Part shown: positions 1 through 9,350 of the stretch, one piece after another
How the letters are laid out: each line of letters begins with the position of its first letter
Position numbering within the stretch: position 1 is the stretch's first letter
NCBI GenBank assembly: GCA_015233295.1
Contig: JADFYC010000042.1
Span: forward strand, 1-15,690
Length of the DNA stretch: 15,690 nt
Reading direction: 5' to 3'
Source: Deltaproteobacteria bacterium
Lineage (GTDB): Bacteria > Desulfobacterota > JADFXK01
The notes under the pieces: model-generated
What the model saw: only the letters and a program-made list of their open reading frames with translations
Database searches by the model: none
What the model was told of the DNA's origin: nothing
Made by a program: the position numbers and the translations under genes

Positions 1-1996
1 AGCGTGGGTTTTAGCTTTAGTCTTTTTTGCTTTTTTCATTCTAGCCGGAGCTAAAGCCGGAGACGGCGCCTCTAATCCATGCCCGCTGGCTGTCCCGCCG
101 ACGGCATAATTCGATACTCCCTCGGGTAGAGGCAAAGGTTGCCGGACCTCGACCACCTGATCACCTTGCCGCCGCACCTGGTCGTCAACCGCCACGAAGG
201 ATGTGTAGGCCGTCAGCAAATTATATTTGAGTCCAAGCTCGGTCACTTCCTTAACCCGCTTATCATCGACCCGTAACTTGTTGTAATCGGACAAGAGAAT
301 GATTTTATGCCGCGCCCACAAGTACCGTAATGACGCATTCGCTTTCAACATCTTGGCCCCGCTCACCTCAACCGTCTGTTCAAAATGTCCGGCGGCAGCC
401 GTCCCGCTTAATTCCACCTTACCCTGGGGTTGGTGACGCCACTTCCCGAATACCATAACCGGACGTTCAGCCAGCACATCTGGGATTCCAGCCGGTTCCA
501 CGTCATACACCTCGAAACCAGGGAACCTGGCCTTGATTCCGGTGAGTACCGGTGAAGAAATCAGTTGCCGAAATTTAGCCGCCTTTTCCGGGGCCTCCTG
601 GGGCTTGGTGATCACGAATGGTTCCCCCTGCCCGACCCGAGCCATCCCTTCGATCAGGTGACGGTTCACCGTCGTACCGATTCCGAAGGCGAACATATTG
701 GCCTGACCGAGATTATTTCTGATCAGATCAAACACTTCCTCCTCGACAGTCACATACCCATCTGTAGCAATAACTACGGTTCGGGCGTAACCATCTGTTC
801 TGGGTAGGGCTAAGGCTCTTTTCAAGGCCGGCAATAATTCGGTGCCCCCGCCGCCGGTCTGTTGACCGATCAGGTTGTCCGCTCTCTGAATATTTTCTGG
901 AATAGCCGGCTGAGAACGATCCGACATCACGGCCGAACCGCCGGAGAACAGGATAACATTAAAGACATCGGTCGAGCGCAAGCCGCCAAGCAAGTCTTTT
1001 AAGAGTTTCTTGGAGATTTCCAACGGGAATCCATGCATAGACCCGGAAACGTCCACTATAAAGATGTATTCCCTGGGAGTAATCTGCTGGGTCGCCACTT
1101 TCTTTGGGGGCTGCATCATCAGCAAGAAGAATTTCTCTCCAGCTTCCTCGGACAAGAGCAAACCGGACTCAATCTTGTCTTCCGCCAGCCTGTATTTTAC
1201 GATCACGTCCCGGTTGCCTCCGGATGACTCCACTGGGTCGAGTTTGATTGAGGCGGTTTTCCGGTCGGTATAGTCTATTTTTACTTTGTGGCTGGTGCAG
1301 GTAATGTCCGCAATAGGCAAACCAGCGGTGATTTGCATTCTGAAGTCGAAAGAATATGAAGGTTTTTCACCCTGGGGCAAGTAGGGGTTGGCTATCCATT
1401 TCTCCGAAGCCGGAGCCGTCCCGGCCGGCTGGTTGGAATAGCGCGGACCAACTACGGTGGGGTAGACAAATTCGTATACCGCGTCAGTCGGAGAAAGCAA
1501 CTCCGTATACTTAAGTTCCACCTTGATAACATCACCGGGTAAAATATTGGCCACGTTCATCTGGAAGGTATTGGGGCGTTGCTGTTCCAGCAGCGAGGCT
1601 GTCCGACCTGTCTTTTTGGCTTGCTCATATTCGGCTCTGGCTTCTTCCTTCTTACGAATCTTGGCGACTATGGTCCGTTCGCCGATGGTCATCTTCATTC
1701 CATAAACCGCCGCCCTGGTTGATGCCGGAAATACATAGATAGCCTCAAGTGCATTCTTCCCTTCATTTTTATAGACCTGACTAACCGTCACATCAGCAAT
1801 GACTCCGGAAATATTGACCTCGGCTGAAGTTGATTTGAGCGGTAACTGATCTGTTTCTCCGGTGTCGCTTTTTCACCCAAAAATAGGGTGACAAGGTCTT
1901 ATCATCTTCCGTTTCCGTCCCGAAAACGCTCCCCATGGTCATCAAATTAGAGACCACGATCAGGATCAAGATCAAAATTCTATGCCGTTTGTTCAT
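1..1996 (-). CDS. VIT and VWA domain surface protein; 3' end off window, one frameshift
   Basis: Exported protein of the inter-alpha-trypsin-inhibitor-like family, probably acting at the cell surface in adhesion or protein contact. Read on the minus strand from ATG 1996, preceded by GAGGAGG at a good distance. Residues 1-27 are a signal peptide (hydrophobic ILILILIVV). After SPYFWVK the frame must change: the T5 run at 1869-1873 has one base more than the reading frame needs. From there the frame is open to the left edge, about 620 codons. It shows a VIT domain (VNISGVIADVTV, VFPASTRAAVYGMKM, EQQRPNTFQMNVANI) at about residues 45-175 and a VWA domain with the MIDAS motif DVSGS (1039-1053, about residue 315). 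A family-typical tail follows (LTAYTSFVAV, VRQPLPLPEGVSNYAVGG) and then a Lys/Ala-rich stretch. The C-terminus lies outside the window. The otherwise intact frame suggests a recent indel or a sequencing error. Family assignment is firm; the ligand is unknown. Confidence 0.9.
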
Positions 1997-2191
1997 GTTT
2001 GTTCCTCCTCTTGTCCAATTAATGATGATTATCCTTATGCGTCCTTCTACCGGTCCGATTTGGTTCTTTTGTAGCCTTAGACAACGAGGATTTGAAAAAG
2101 TTCCCGATTTTTTGACTTCTGTCATACATGCGGGTATGTTTCCTGGATCGATTACATAATCTGGCTATTGCAACACCGCCCAAAATTTCTG

Positions 2192-2821
2192 TTAGTCGAA
2201 TGGGTTTGGAACAACAAAATAGAGGATTGCTGCTGTGACGATCAACATGAACGGAAGAGCATACCAGAACAGCCTGGCAAAGGTTACAGTTGGTGGAACA
2301 GATGGCCAGTCGCTTTCCAGAAACGAGAACGTTACGCCTCGGTTGATCCTCCAGTCTAGATTCCACAGTAAACCAGCGGCGAAATATATGACCGAGGATG
2401 CACAAAGGTTTGACAGCCATGTTTCTGGATAATGCCCATCTCGAAGCACAAGGTATAGGTCGTATGACCAGCTGGCCGAAAACATCCACAAGCACAGTGC
2501 TACGTACAAATCCCTAAGGGGTAACCTCCTTCTGATGGTTAGATACAGAGTTCCAACCACCCATGGTGCACTTAGGAACGTCAGCGTTGACATGAAAAAA
2601 CCGTCGATGTGGTCCCAGGTTGGATCACCGGTATACGGGGCGATGAAGGTGAAGCCTATCGTGGCAACCGCAAATGTGGTGAGTTTCCATGGGACAAACA
2701 TAAACCGTCGATACTCTGGTCGGGAAAATGAGAATGATTCGGGACTTAGAGCGAAGGCTCCAATTGCGACAAGACATGTGAGTATCCATATCACCATATA
2801 TGAAATAAAGAACGGTTCCAA
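2192..2821 (-). CDS. six-helix integral membrane protein, unknown function
   Basis: I do not recognise a named family. The product has six clear hydrophobic segments: FFISYMVIWILTCLVAIGAF, FAVATIGFTFIAP, STLTFLSAPWVVGTLYL, LYVALCLWMFSASW, LCASSVIYFAAGLLW and LPFMLIVTAAILYFVV. They are separated by short charged loops such as TIRRRLPLRD, so it sits in the cytoplasmic membrane. It is rich in Trp and Tyr and has no visible catalytic motif. No ATG lies near the 5' end. I chose TTG 2821 because GAGGT sits seven bases upstream. The frame also allows TTG 2848, without a ribosome site, and ATG 2797, which would cut into the first helix. The gene is flanked by unrelated same-strand genes with long gaps, so it is probably transcribed alone. 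Orphan small membrane proteins like this are common as acquired cargo, but transfer is only a guess. Confidence 0.75.
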   Translation of the reverse strand: MEPFFISYMVIWILTCLVAIGAFALSPESFSFSRPEYRRFMFVPWKLTTFAVATIGFTFIAPYTGDPTWDHIDGFFMSTLTFLSAPWVVGTLYLTIRRRLPLRDLYVALCLWMFSASWSYDLYLVLRDGHYPETWLSNLCASSVIYFAAGLLWNLDWRINRGVTFSFLESDWPSVPPTVTFARLFWYALPFMLIVTAAILYFVVPNPFD

Positions 2822-3136
2822 AATGGCTACCTCAATTTTTTGGCCCAACAGCCATCTCTATTTTCATTGCCTGGAAACGCGGTTAAGAAGGCACTAGCCC
2901 AAGAGGGCACTCGGTCAAATATAAGGCTTTGTTTATAATGCGTTGTTATGGTTACCTTGCTTTTGTTCAATCAGGTGGTCAATTAATGCGTTAGGCCAAC
3001 AGCCGCACGAGATTTCCATCCCTCGCTGAATTGTCCGGGCTGTCTTTATGCAACCAATTAGATTCATTTGGTAAATATGATGGTCCGCGACATAAGTAGT
3101 GGGGACAAATTCTTTAGCGACATCTTCTCACAACCT
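2822..3136 (-). other. intergenic region, no gene seen
   Basis: About 315 bases between the Asp-box protein and the membrane protein. No plausible reading frame or terminator with a T tract was found downstream of 3137. A short direct repeat (GGCCCAACAGCC at 2842-2853 and a near copy at 2994-3004) and two AATGCGTT words (2938, 2985) are the only structure I see. Confidence 0.5.
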
Positions 3137-6100
3137 TCAATCTACATTAAAGACTGTCTTGTCATAGCCCAGCCAGGTGCTGAAGTCGGTGATGTCGGCC
3201 TCCGGTGGAATTATGACTGTATACAGGGTGTACCGGCCGGGGCCGGGGAAGCTGAGTTTGAACTTGTCTGTTCCATTATTAAAGTCCGGAGTCAAAGTAA
3301 CCTTGGCTCTTGGGGATGGCACATTGTCCCCTAGCGGGTTTCCTTGTTTATCTAGACAGAAGAAGCGTCCAGTGATATCCGGTGGGAATACCGCTAAATA
3401 TTCCATCCCATTACCTTGGCCGCAGTAATTTATGGTTACCTCGGGGGTATCCTTTTGGCTGCAGATATCGTTGACCGCCCTGAAAGCCACAGCGGCCTTC
3501 GACGGCGTCAGGACGAAGTTCAGGGGAACTTCATCACTCGTGGGCACATCCACCCGATTTGGAAAGGCCGTTGTCTGGTAACCGGCGCCGTAACACTTGA
3601 TTGAGTATTGACCATCCGCAACGGCCAATCTGAAGCGGCCGCCGACAGTGTAATCCATAGACCCATTCGTCTCAACAATCATATTGTCCAGCAATTGATT
3701 GTTGGTATCTCGGACTTCCCCGATCACCCAGCCCACTCCTCCGCCTGATTTACGGGAAATACCACTCCCCCCGCCGGCAAAGATCGTAGGAGGACCAATG
3801 GAGTCCGTTTTAGTCGTTCGCCTTCCATCTTTAATAACTCCAGCAGGAGAGACCACCAGGTCATGAAGAACATAGTCTTCCAGACCCAAAGAAACCCAGT
3901 TCTGTCCTGCGTCCTGACTGAAATACACGCCGTGGCCATAAGTAGCCAAATATATCATTCCTGTAGCTGGATCCGTTTGACATCTAACCATTGCAGCATA
4001 TTCCGGAAGTCCGGACTTCTTTTGTTCCCAGTTGTTTCCTAAATCGGCGCTGATAAATAGTCCGCTATATGTTCCATCGGCTCTGCCGCACGAGACGAAT
4101 ATTCTTCGAGGTCTATCCGGACTGAAGTCGATACGGTTTACGGTGACGTTCTTCAATAGATTAATCCATGTCCGTCCCCGATCTGGAGAAGCATAGAGAT
4201 TGCCTGGATAATTCGGCGCATAGAAGCAACCGGCACCGGCCAGCAGTAAATTGGGATTATCTGGGCTGACCTGAACAGTGTTTACAGGCCGGTTAGTAAT
4301 AAAGATATTCCTCCATGTCTCACCACTGTCAGTGCTGGTGGATACTACCCCCTTGTCTACAGAAAGAAAAATAGTCCCGGCATATAGTGTCTTGCCCCCG
4401 TTAGTTGGCAGGGCAAGAGAAGAAATACTCGATGTCTCACCATTAATTGATGTCACTCTGAACATCTTCCATGTCTCTCCGTTGTCAGATGTCTTATAGA
4501 GTGCATCCCCGGTAGCCCCGACATATAGTATATCGGGTGTTATAGGGTCTTGGAGTGCATAGCGAGCACCAAGTCTTATCAGGTTCTTCCATGATCGGTC
4601 TATTCCCCTTCGGTAGAGTCCGGACAAATTGGCAACTAACAGGTCCCCTGCCGAAGTTAAATCTAGAGACAAGAAGCCAACGATATTAGCTTTAATACCT
4701 TCATAGCTAGGAGAGAATGTATGACCACCGTCACGGCTGATATGAATTCCCTGTCCATATTCACCTAAGTAAAGAATATCTTGGTACAGAGGATGGCAGG
4801 TTAGGGTTAGTGGAGATAGATCATTGGTTGGGATCACATTCCAATTATCACCGCCGTCAATGCTCTTGTATAGCGTGGATGCACCCCCGATATAGACCAC
4901 ATCTGAGTTGGACGGATTCAAGGTCAGTCCGCGACAATAATTTGGTATTGCCAATTTTTCCCAGCTCGTCCCCCCATCTTTAGTCCTAAAGAGCCCACTA
5001 TATCCTCCAGCAAATATTACCTGCGGCTTATCCAGCCGAATGGCCAGATTATCAAAAGAACTTTCAAAACCAATCATGACTTTGGACCAAGTCTTGCCGC
5101 CATTAGAACTCTTATACAGACTACCATTGACTCCCGTGAAACCCATGTCCCCAGTACCTGCCCAAATCTCTAATGGATTTTGTGGATTCATGACCAATGA
5201 CGAGACAAGATAGTCAAATTTTTCGTCCAGTATTTCCCAACTCTTCCCTCCATTGGTAGTCATCAGCACTCGGCCATTCTCATAGGTGCCGCCAGCGCCT
5301 AATGTGCCGATATAGACTACGTCCGGGTTAGTCGGATGGAGACAAAGAGAGTATGGACCCAAGTCTCCAAAGGTCCAAGATGAAAAGGTTCGTCCACCGT
5401 CCTTACTTTGCATAGCTTCTATAACCGATATTAGCCAGATCGTTTTTGGGTCTTGATTGAAGAAGGCCACGCTCCGCACAACTTTATTACGGAAACCCGA
5501 CACCGATTGCCAAGTTTGTCCTCCATCAAAACTCCGGAATAATCCATCACCTTGATAAGTTGCGGCAAGAACCAAGTTTCCCTTGGTTGGTTCAATGGCT
5601 ATGGAATAAACCTGTCCTCCGTAAAGCCCCAGGTCAGACCAACCTGTGGCCGGAGATGGGACGCTCTTAGTTACCGGAGCCGGTCGAGAAATCCCGGTCA
5701 CCTTCTTAGCACCCCCGGCGATTTCAAACTGGCCGACCCCCGCATTGACTCCTGACGTACTGTTTGAAACGGAAGCCACGGCCCAGAAGGTGTAGACGCC
5801 CGTGACGGCATCAGCCGGTAAAGTAAATTGGCTGTAGGTCACCCAGCTTCCGTCAGCGGCGTCAAATGTCCCTGCAGCCGCCAGGGTGGCCTCATATTGC
5901 CCGTCCGGTCGAACTGTCCACCACATTATCTGTGTTTTATCTCCGGCGGTGGCGCCCTTTATCGAGAAATGAACCCGCATAAATAAGATGGCCCCCGGTG
6001 AGAACTGAGAGAGGGCTGGGCCATCTTTGGTCGCACTTACGTCCATCTTATTGATCCAGATATGATCGGTTCCTCCCTGAACAAAAAACTCACTCTTATA

Positions 6101-6493
6101 ACTAGATAGCTCCTGTCCACCGCTGGAGATGCTACCGACCGCGGTGTATTTACCGGGACCGAGGTCCAGCGGGAGGTTGACGACAGAATAGAAGTACCAG
6201 TTGCCATCCTTAGCCGGTGAGGCTCCTTTACTTTCCAGTGCCGGTATCTCCTTGCCTTTCGCATCTGAGACCTTAATCAGGTAATCGATATTTCCAGTGC
6301 CGGTGACCGAAAAAAACATGTTAAAGTATACTGTCGAGCCGGGCTGAACGAGGTGGGTGATACTGCCCTTATCATCATTGCCTGGACCAATGTTTGTTAT
6401 CTTCAGCGTCATTCCCAATATCTCACCTGCCAGGGACAAGATGATGAAGCTGATGGCCAGGATTCTGAAAATGCTCTTATCGGGCACAACCAT
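3137..6493 (-). CDS. secreted Asp-box (BNR/sortilin-type) beta-propeller protein
   Basis: Large intact exported protein of 1118 residues. ATG 6493 follows GGAGG at eight bases. Residues 1-27 form a signal peptide (ILAISFIILSLAGEILG). Two beta-rich domains follow (about 28-140 and 145-260), then a Pro/Ser linker near 270-285. Residues about 286-905 are built from Asp-box repeats, S/T-x-D/N-x-G-x-T/S-W/F. I count twelve, near residues 321, 363, 413, 462, 504, 544, 586, 668, 720, 769, 815 and 858, plus a decayed one near 630. This is the fold of sialidase and sortilin/VPS10 propellers, but the arginine triad of a sialidase is not evident, so enzyme activity should not be assumed. About 922-997 resembles a carboxypeptidase regulatory-like beta-sandwich (GWVIGEVRDTNN, GGRFRLAVADGQY). 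The last 120 residues are a further beta-rich domain. Likely a surface or secreted binding protein. No partner gene is adjacent. Confidence 0.92.
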   Translation of the reverse strand: MVVPDKSIFRILAISFIILSLAGEILGMTLKITNIGPGNDDKGSITHLVQPGSTVYFNMFFSVTGTGNIDYLIKVSDAKGKEIPALESKGASPAKDGNWYFYSVVNLPLDLGPGKYTAVGSISSGGQELSSYKSEFFVQGGTDHIWINKMDVSATKDGPALSQFSPGAILFMRVHFSIKGATAGDKTQIMWWTVRPDGQYEATLAAAGTFDAADGSWVTYSQFTLPADAVTGVYTFWAVASVSNSTSGVNAGVGQFEIAGGAKKVTGISRPAPVTKSVPSPATGWSDLGLYGGQVYSIAIEPTKGNLVLAATYQGDGLFRSFDGGQTWQSVSGFRNKVVRSVAFFNQDPKTIWLISVIEAMQSKDGGRTFSSWTFGDLGPYSLCLHPTNPDVVYIGTLGAGGTYENGRVLMTTNGGKSWEILDEKFDYLVSSLVMNPQNPLEIWAGTGDMGFTGVNGSLYKSSNGGKTWSKVMIGFESSFDNLAIRLDKPQVIFAGGYSGLFRTKDGGTSWEKLAIPNYCRGLTLNPSNSDVVYIGGASTLYKSIDGGDNWNVIPTNDLSPLTLTCHPLYQDILYLGEYGQGIHISRDGGHTFSPSYEGIKANIVGFLSLDLTSAGDLLVANLSGLYRRGIDRSWKNLIRLGARYALQDPITPDILYVGATGDALYKTSDNGETWKMFRVTSINGETSSISSLALPTNGGKTLYAGTIFLSVDKGVVSTSTDSGETWRNIFITNRPVNTVQVSPDNPNLLLAGAGCFYAPNYPGNLYASPDRGRTWINLLKNVTVNRIDFSPDRPRRIFVSCGRADGTYSGLFISADLGNNWEQKKSGLPEYAAMVRCQTDPATGMIYLATYGHGVYFSQDAGQNWVSLGLEDYVLHDLVVSPAGVIKDGRRTTKTDSIGPPTIFAGGGSGISRKSGGGVGWVIGEVRDTNNQLLDNMIVETNGSMDYTVGGRFRLAVADGQYSIKCYGAGYQTTAFPNRVDVPTSDEVPLNFVLTPSKAAVAFRAVNDICSQKDTPEVTINYCGQGNGMEYLAVFPPDITGRFFCLDKQGNPLGDNVPSPRAKVTLTPDFNNGTDKFKLSFPGPGRYTLYTVIIPPEADITDFSTWLGYDKTVFNVD

Positions 6494-6622
6494 ATCCTAT
6501 CCTCCGTTTGATGAGCTAAATTGGGGCGTTATTTATTTGGCGATGACCGACTTCCAGGCGATTTAGAGAGCCTGGATCATCGGAGTAGGATGTCGAACGA
6601 CGCCGGTGCACCAGTCAGTATA

Positions 6623-6652
6623 AATATAACATAGATGGCCTGGAATAGGCAA
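6623..6652 (-). promoter_or_regulatory. possible sigma70-like promoter for the Asp-box gene
   Basis: On the minus strand TTGCCT (6652-6647) is followed after 18 bases by TATATT (6628-6623), about 130 bases upstream of the ATG at 6493. The match is moderate and the call rests on pattern and position only. Confidence 0.3.
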
Positions 6653-6841
6653 AAGTATTTCTCTATCTAATGAGATGAACGACGCCCAGCAGCGATTGAA
6701 ATAATTAGGGAAAGTCAGAGGCGACAGGATACACGTTTCTGACAGTTGGACCAAGCCTTGACCTTGCCGATAACATTATGAGCCTGGGACCCTGTTTGAA
6801 ACGAAACGTGTGCTGGAGATATTTTGATGGTACTTCATCAG

Positions 6842-6870
6842 TTGTGATATAAATCTGACACCTATATAAT
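6842..6870 (+). promoter_or_regulatory. sigma70-like promoter reading toward the DUF1566 gene
   Basis: TTGTGA (6842-6847) and a perfect TATAAT (6865-6870) are separated by 17 bases. A second, weaker candidate is TTGTGT (6974-6979) with TATAAT (6996-7001), 16 bases apart and nearer the gene. Either would give a long leader before ATG 7281. Confidence 0.4.
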
Positions 6871-7280
6871 CATCAAATGTGGAAAATACCCTGGCTCCAC
6901 AATGAATCCCACGCACATTGCCGATAAAGAGCAGGAGAAGGCATATGAATTAAAAAATAAATTGATTCGCCCTTTGTGTTGTGCTACCTATCGATTATAA
7001 TAGTATCTAATCAACAAGTAAGATAACTATATCCTAAACCTAAAATTTTTGCTGTAAGCCTCAAATTGTCAAAATAGGGACACCGTCTGATTCTGATTTA
7101 CCTGGGACGATCAAATATCTTCTATCTACTGCCGGATTTCTGATGGGTTGAGCGAAGACAGGCTATTCACGTCCACCCGGTGACTGACGTTTGGTGGAAG
7201 GGAGAGCATCATTCTTCGCCATGGAGTTCATCGTGATCGCAATTAAGAAGACAAAACTCCAATCCACAGGAGGTAACTGA

Positions 7281-8451
7281 ATGAGACTTCAGAAGATTAT
7301 CACGACCCTATTCACGCTGGCCTTCCTATTATGCTGCCTCTCCAGCTTTAGTGAAAGCCAGATTTACCCTGCGCATGTTCTTAAAACCGGTCAAACCAAA
7401 GCCTCTTCCCGACTCGCCGGTGACGACGGCGACCTCCAAACCGGCGCTCCCTGGCCCAACCCCGGTTCATCGATAACGGAAATGGGACGGTCACGGATAA
7501 CCTTACCGGACTGATCTGGCTGAAAAACGCCAACTGTTTCAACAAGAGGAATTGGCTCGACGCCCTCTCCGCAGCCAAAGGATTAGCCGGTAGCAGTTGT
7601 GGATTGATCGACGGCTCCAAAGCCGGCGACTGGCGACTGCCCGACATGAATGAGATGAAAGGTTTAATCGACTTCAGCAAGGTTTTCCAGTTGTTGCCAT
7701 CTGGTCATTCTTTTACCGCTGTTCAGACTGCCTTCCCTTATTGGTCGAGCGCCCAGGATGTTAGCTGGGGAGCGGCTACGCTGTGGTCGTCTTCATGACG
7801 GATGGAGCGACCAATTATCAGGATACGCATACCGATTACTCGGATTACGTTTGGCCGGTTCGAGGCGGACAAGGCGGGACCATCAGCCTGCCCAAAACCG
7901 GTCAAACCTTTTCTTATGCATCAGGTGACGACGGCGACCTCCAAAAAGGGACAACCTGGTCCAGTCCCCGGTTCACGGATAACGGGAATGGGACGGTCTC
8001 AGATAACATGACCGACCTGGTCTGGCTGAAAAAAGCCACCTGCTTCAAAGTACCCTGGTCCGATGCCCTATACTACGCCAAAAACCTGGCCAGCGGGCAA
8101 TATGGTCCTTCGATCACCTCTTTTACCCCGACCTCCGGTGGCGCTGGAACATCCGTGACCATCACCGGGACCAACCTCACCGGAGCCGCGTCGGTGTACT
8201 TTGGGGGAACCGCGGCCCAATCTTTCACAGGGAATAGCGCCACCCAGATCACAGCCGTCGTGGGCGCCGGGGCTACCGGCGCCATCAGCGTGACCACACC
8301 CTCGGGGTCGGCCACCAGTAGTAGTATTTTTACTCTTACCTCTCCAAATCCGACTCCAAATCCGACTCCGACTCCGACACCAGATACGAAAACAAACTAC
8401 GAGTTCAACGGGGACGGCAAAGCCGACATCCTCATTAGACAGGAGGTATGA
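7281..8451 (+). pseudogene. exported DUF1566 x2 - IPT/TIG protein with two frameshifts
   Basis: ATG 7281 follows AGGAGGT at eight bases and opens a signal peptide (IITTLFTLAFLLCCLSSFS). A DUF1566 (Lcl C-terminal) domain is then read in three frames. After PWPNP, one C is missing from the C4 run at 7460-7463; restoring it gives RFIDNGNGTVTDNLTGLIWL and DWRLPDMNEMKGLID. Near 7785-7786 one G is missing, and restoring it continues through YSDYVWPVRGGQGG. A second, partial DUF1566 copy starts near 7890 (LPKTGQTFSYASGDDGDLQ). It stops after NLASGQYG and joins directly to an IPT/TIG immunoglobulin-like module (PSITSFTPTSGG to TTPSGSATSS), a Pro/Thr linker, and the opening of an FG-GAP/VCBS repeat (EFNGDGKADIL) that ends abruptly. 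So it is both frameshifted and chimeric. Single-base errors in the sequence could account for the shifts, but not for the module joins. DUF1566 proteins are surface or secreted; the ligand is unknown. Confidence 0.8.
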
Positions 8452-9100
8452 TGAAAGATTTACGGCGATTTTTGTGGTTAATTAGATTGGTGGCGATCCT
8501 GAGCTGCGTCGGGGCGGTTGGTCTAGCCCAGGCCGGGGTAAATCAATGGACCACCAATGGGCCTCGGACATATTACCTCCTTAGCCGTGGAGTCTGCCAG
8601 GACGGTCTATGCCGGCACCTACGGCGGCGGGGTGTTTAAGACGACCGATGGCGGGAATTCGTGGGCAAATACAAAATCAGGCATGACCAACACCATTGTC
8701 CGGGCACTAGCAGTGAAACCTGCTGGGACGGTTTATGCCGGGACGCACGACGGTGTGTTTAAGACCTCCAACGGCGGGGCGTCGTGGACAAAGATAAAAT
8801 CTGTACTTACCAACACCTGGGTCCATGCCTTAGCCGTGGACTCGGCTGGAACCGTCTATGCCGGTACCCTCGGCTCGCTGGGTGGCTGGGTTTTTGCATT
8901 TTCACGATCACTCTCTCCATGATGGTCAACTCTTTCACCCCTACCTCCGGCGGCGCCTGGACGTCGATGACCATCACCTGGGCCAACCTCACCGTGGCCG
9001 TGGCTGTTATCTTAAATGGAAACAGCGGCGCAATCTATCACGGTGAATTGCGACATCCAGATCACGGCCGTGGTGTGGACCGACGACCGGGAGCAAGAAA
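8448..9100 (+). pseudogene. broken exported Asp-box - TIG protein
   Basis: AGGAGGT (8441-8447) overlaps the end of the previous gene. Tandem ATGs at 8448 and 8451 open a signal peptide (LVAILSCVGAVGLAQA). After NQWTTNG one G too many in GGG 8559-8561 shifts the frame; correcting it gives GHITSLAVESARTVYAGTYG and two Asp-boxes (TTDGGNSW, TSNGGASW) with the usual TVYAGT strands. This is a small relative of the propeller at 3137-6493. After GTVYAGTLGS the propeller is lost. From about 8920 a decayed TIG module appears in another frame (NSFTPTSGGAWTSMTIT). It shifts again to AAQSITVNCDIQITAVV, and its DNA resembles the TIG module at 8108-8280. It ends where a transposase relic begins. Almost certainly non-functional beyond the first repeats. 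Confidence 0.75.
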
Positions 9101-9350
9101 AATTGACTCCATTTGGGTCTTCTTGGAGGCTCGGGTTGTCGACCCAACAAACAACCTCGGCGAGCGATCTTTAAGTTGTGCCGTCTTATGGTGAAAGCGA
9201 ACCTATTGGATGCAAAGCGAAAAGGGAAGAAGATGGGTGGAAGGGATACTCTCTTTAAAGCAAACTTGTTGGATACACCAAATACCAATTTTCTCAATTT
9301 TTGTTGGCGCCATCGACTTAAAAGGGACAAAAATTTTGCCTGAAGTGGGT
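9101..9350 (+). mobile_element. relic of an IS66-family transposase C-terminus
   Basis: One plus-strand frame reads DSIWVFLEARVVDPTNNLGE then RSLSCAVLW, a TGA at 9192-9194, and continues KRTYWMQSEKGRRWVEGILS and LKQTCWIHQIPIFSIFVGAI. This matches the end of IS66-type transposases as I know the family: V-x-PTNN-x-AER-x-L...VLWRK, a QS-E-G-x-R-F-V-E-R-IL block, then a short helix and F-L-x-x-A-I. The TGA falls on the expected Arg of WRK, and the rest of the roughly 500-residue protein is absent. It starts immediately after the decayed TIG module, so this is a joined fragment, not an active element. No terminal inverted repeats were recognised. Confidence 0.65.

Larger units (their letters stand above)
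6494..7280. other. divergent intergenic region of about 790 bases
   Basis: This lies between the start of the minus-strand Asp-box gene and the start of the plus-strand DUF1566 gene. It should carry the control regions of both. Reading frames here are short and lack ribosome sites. A 33-codon frame begins at ATG 6902 (MNPTHIADKEQ) downstream of the promoter-like site at 6842-6870, but I would not call it a gene. No RNA gene was recognised. Confidence 0.6.

Noticed and set aside
1860..1880. Programmed -1 frameshifting at the A-rich stretch of the VIT/VWA gene
   Set aside because: The run is only five A followed by G, and a -1 shift enters the third frame, not the one carrying the VIT domain. 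A +1 change is required.
2843..2996. Integron attC site between GCCTAAC and GTTGGGC
   Set aside because: At 154 bases it is long, the inner arms do not pair, and no second site or integrase is visible. Kept only as a low-interest note.
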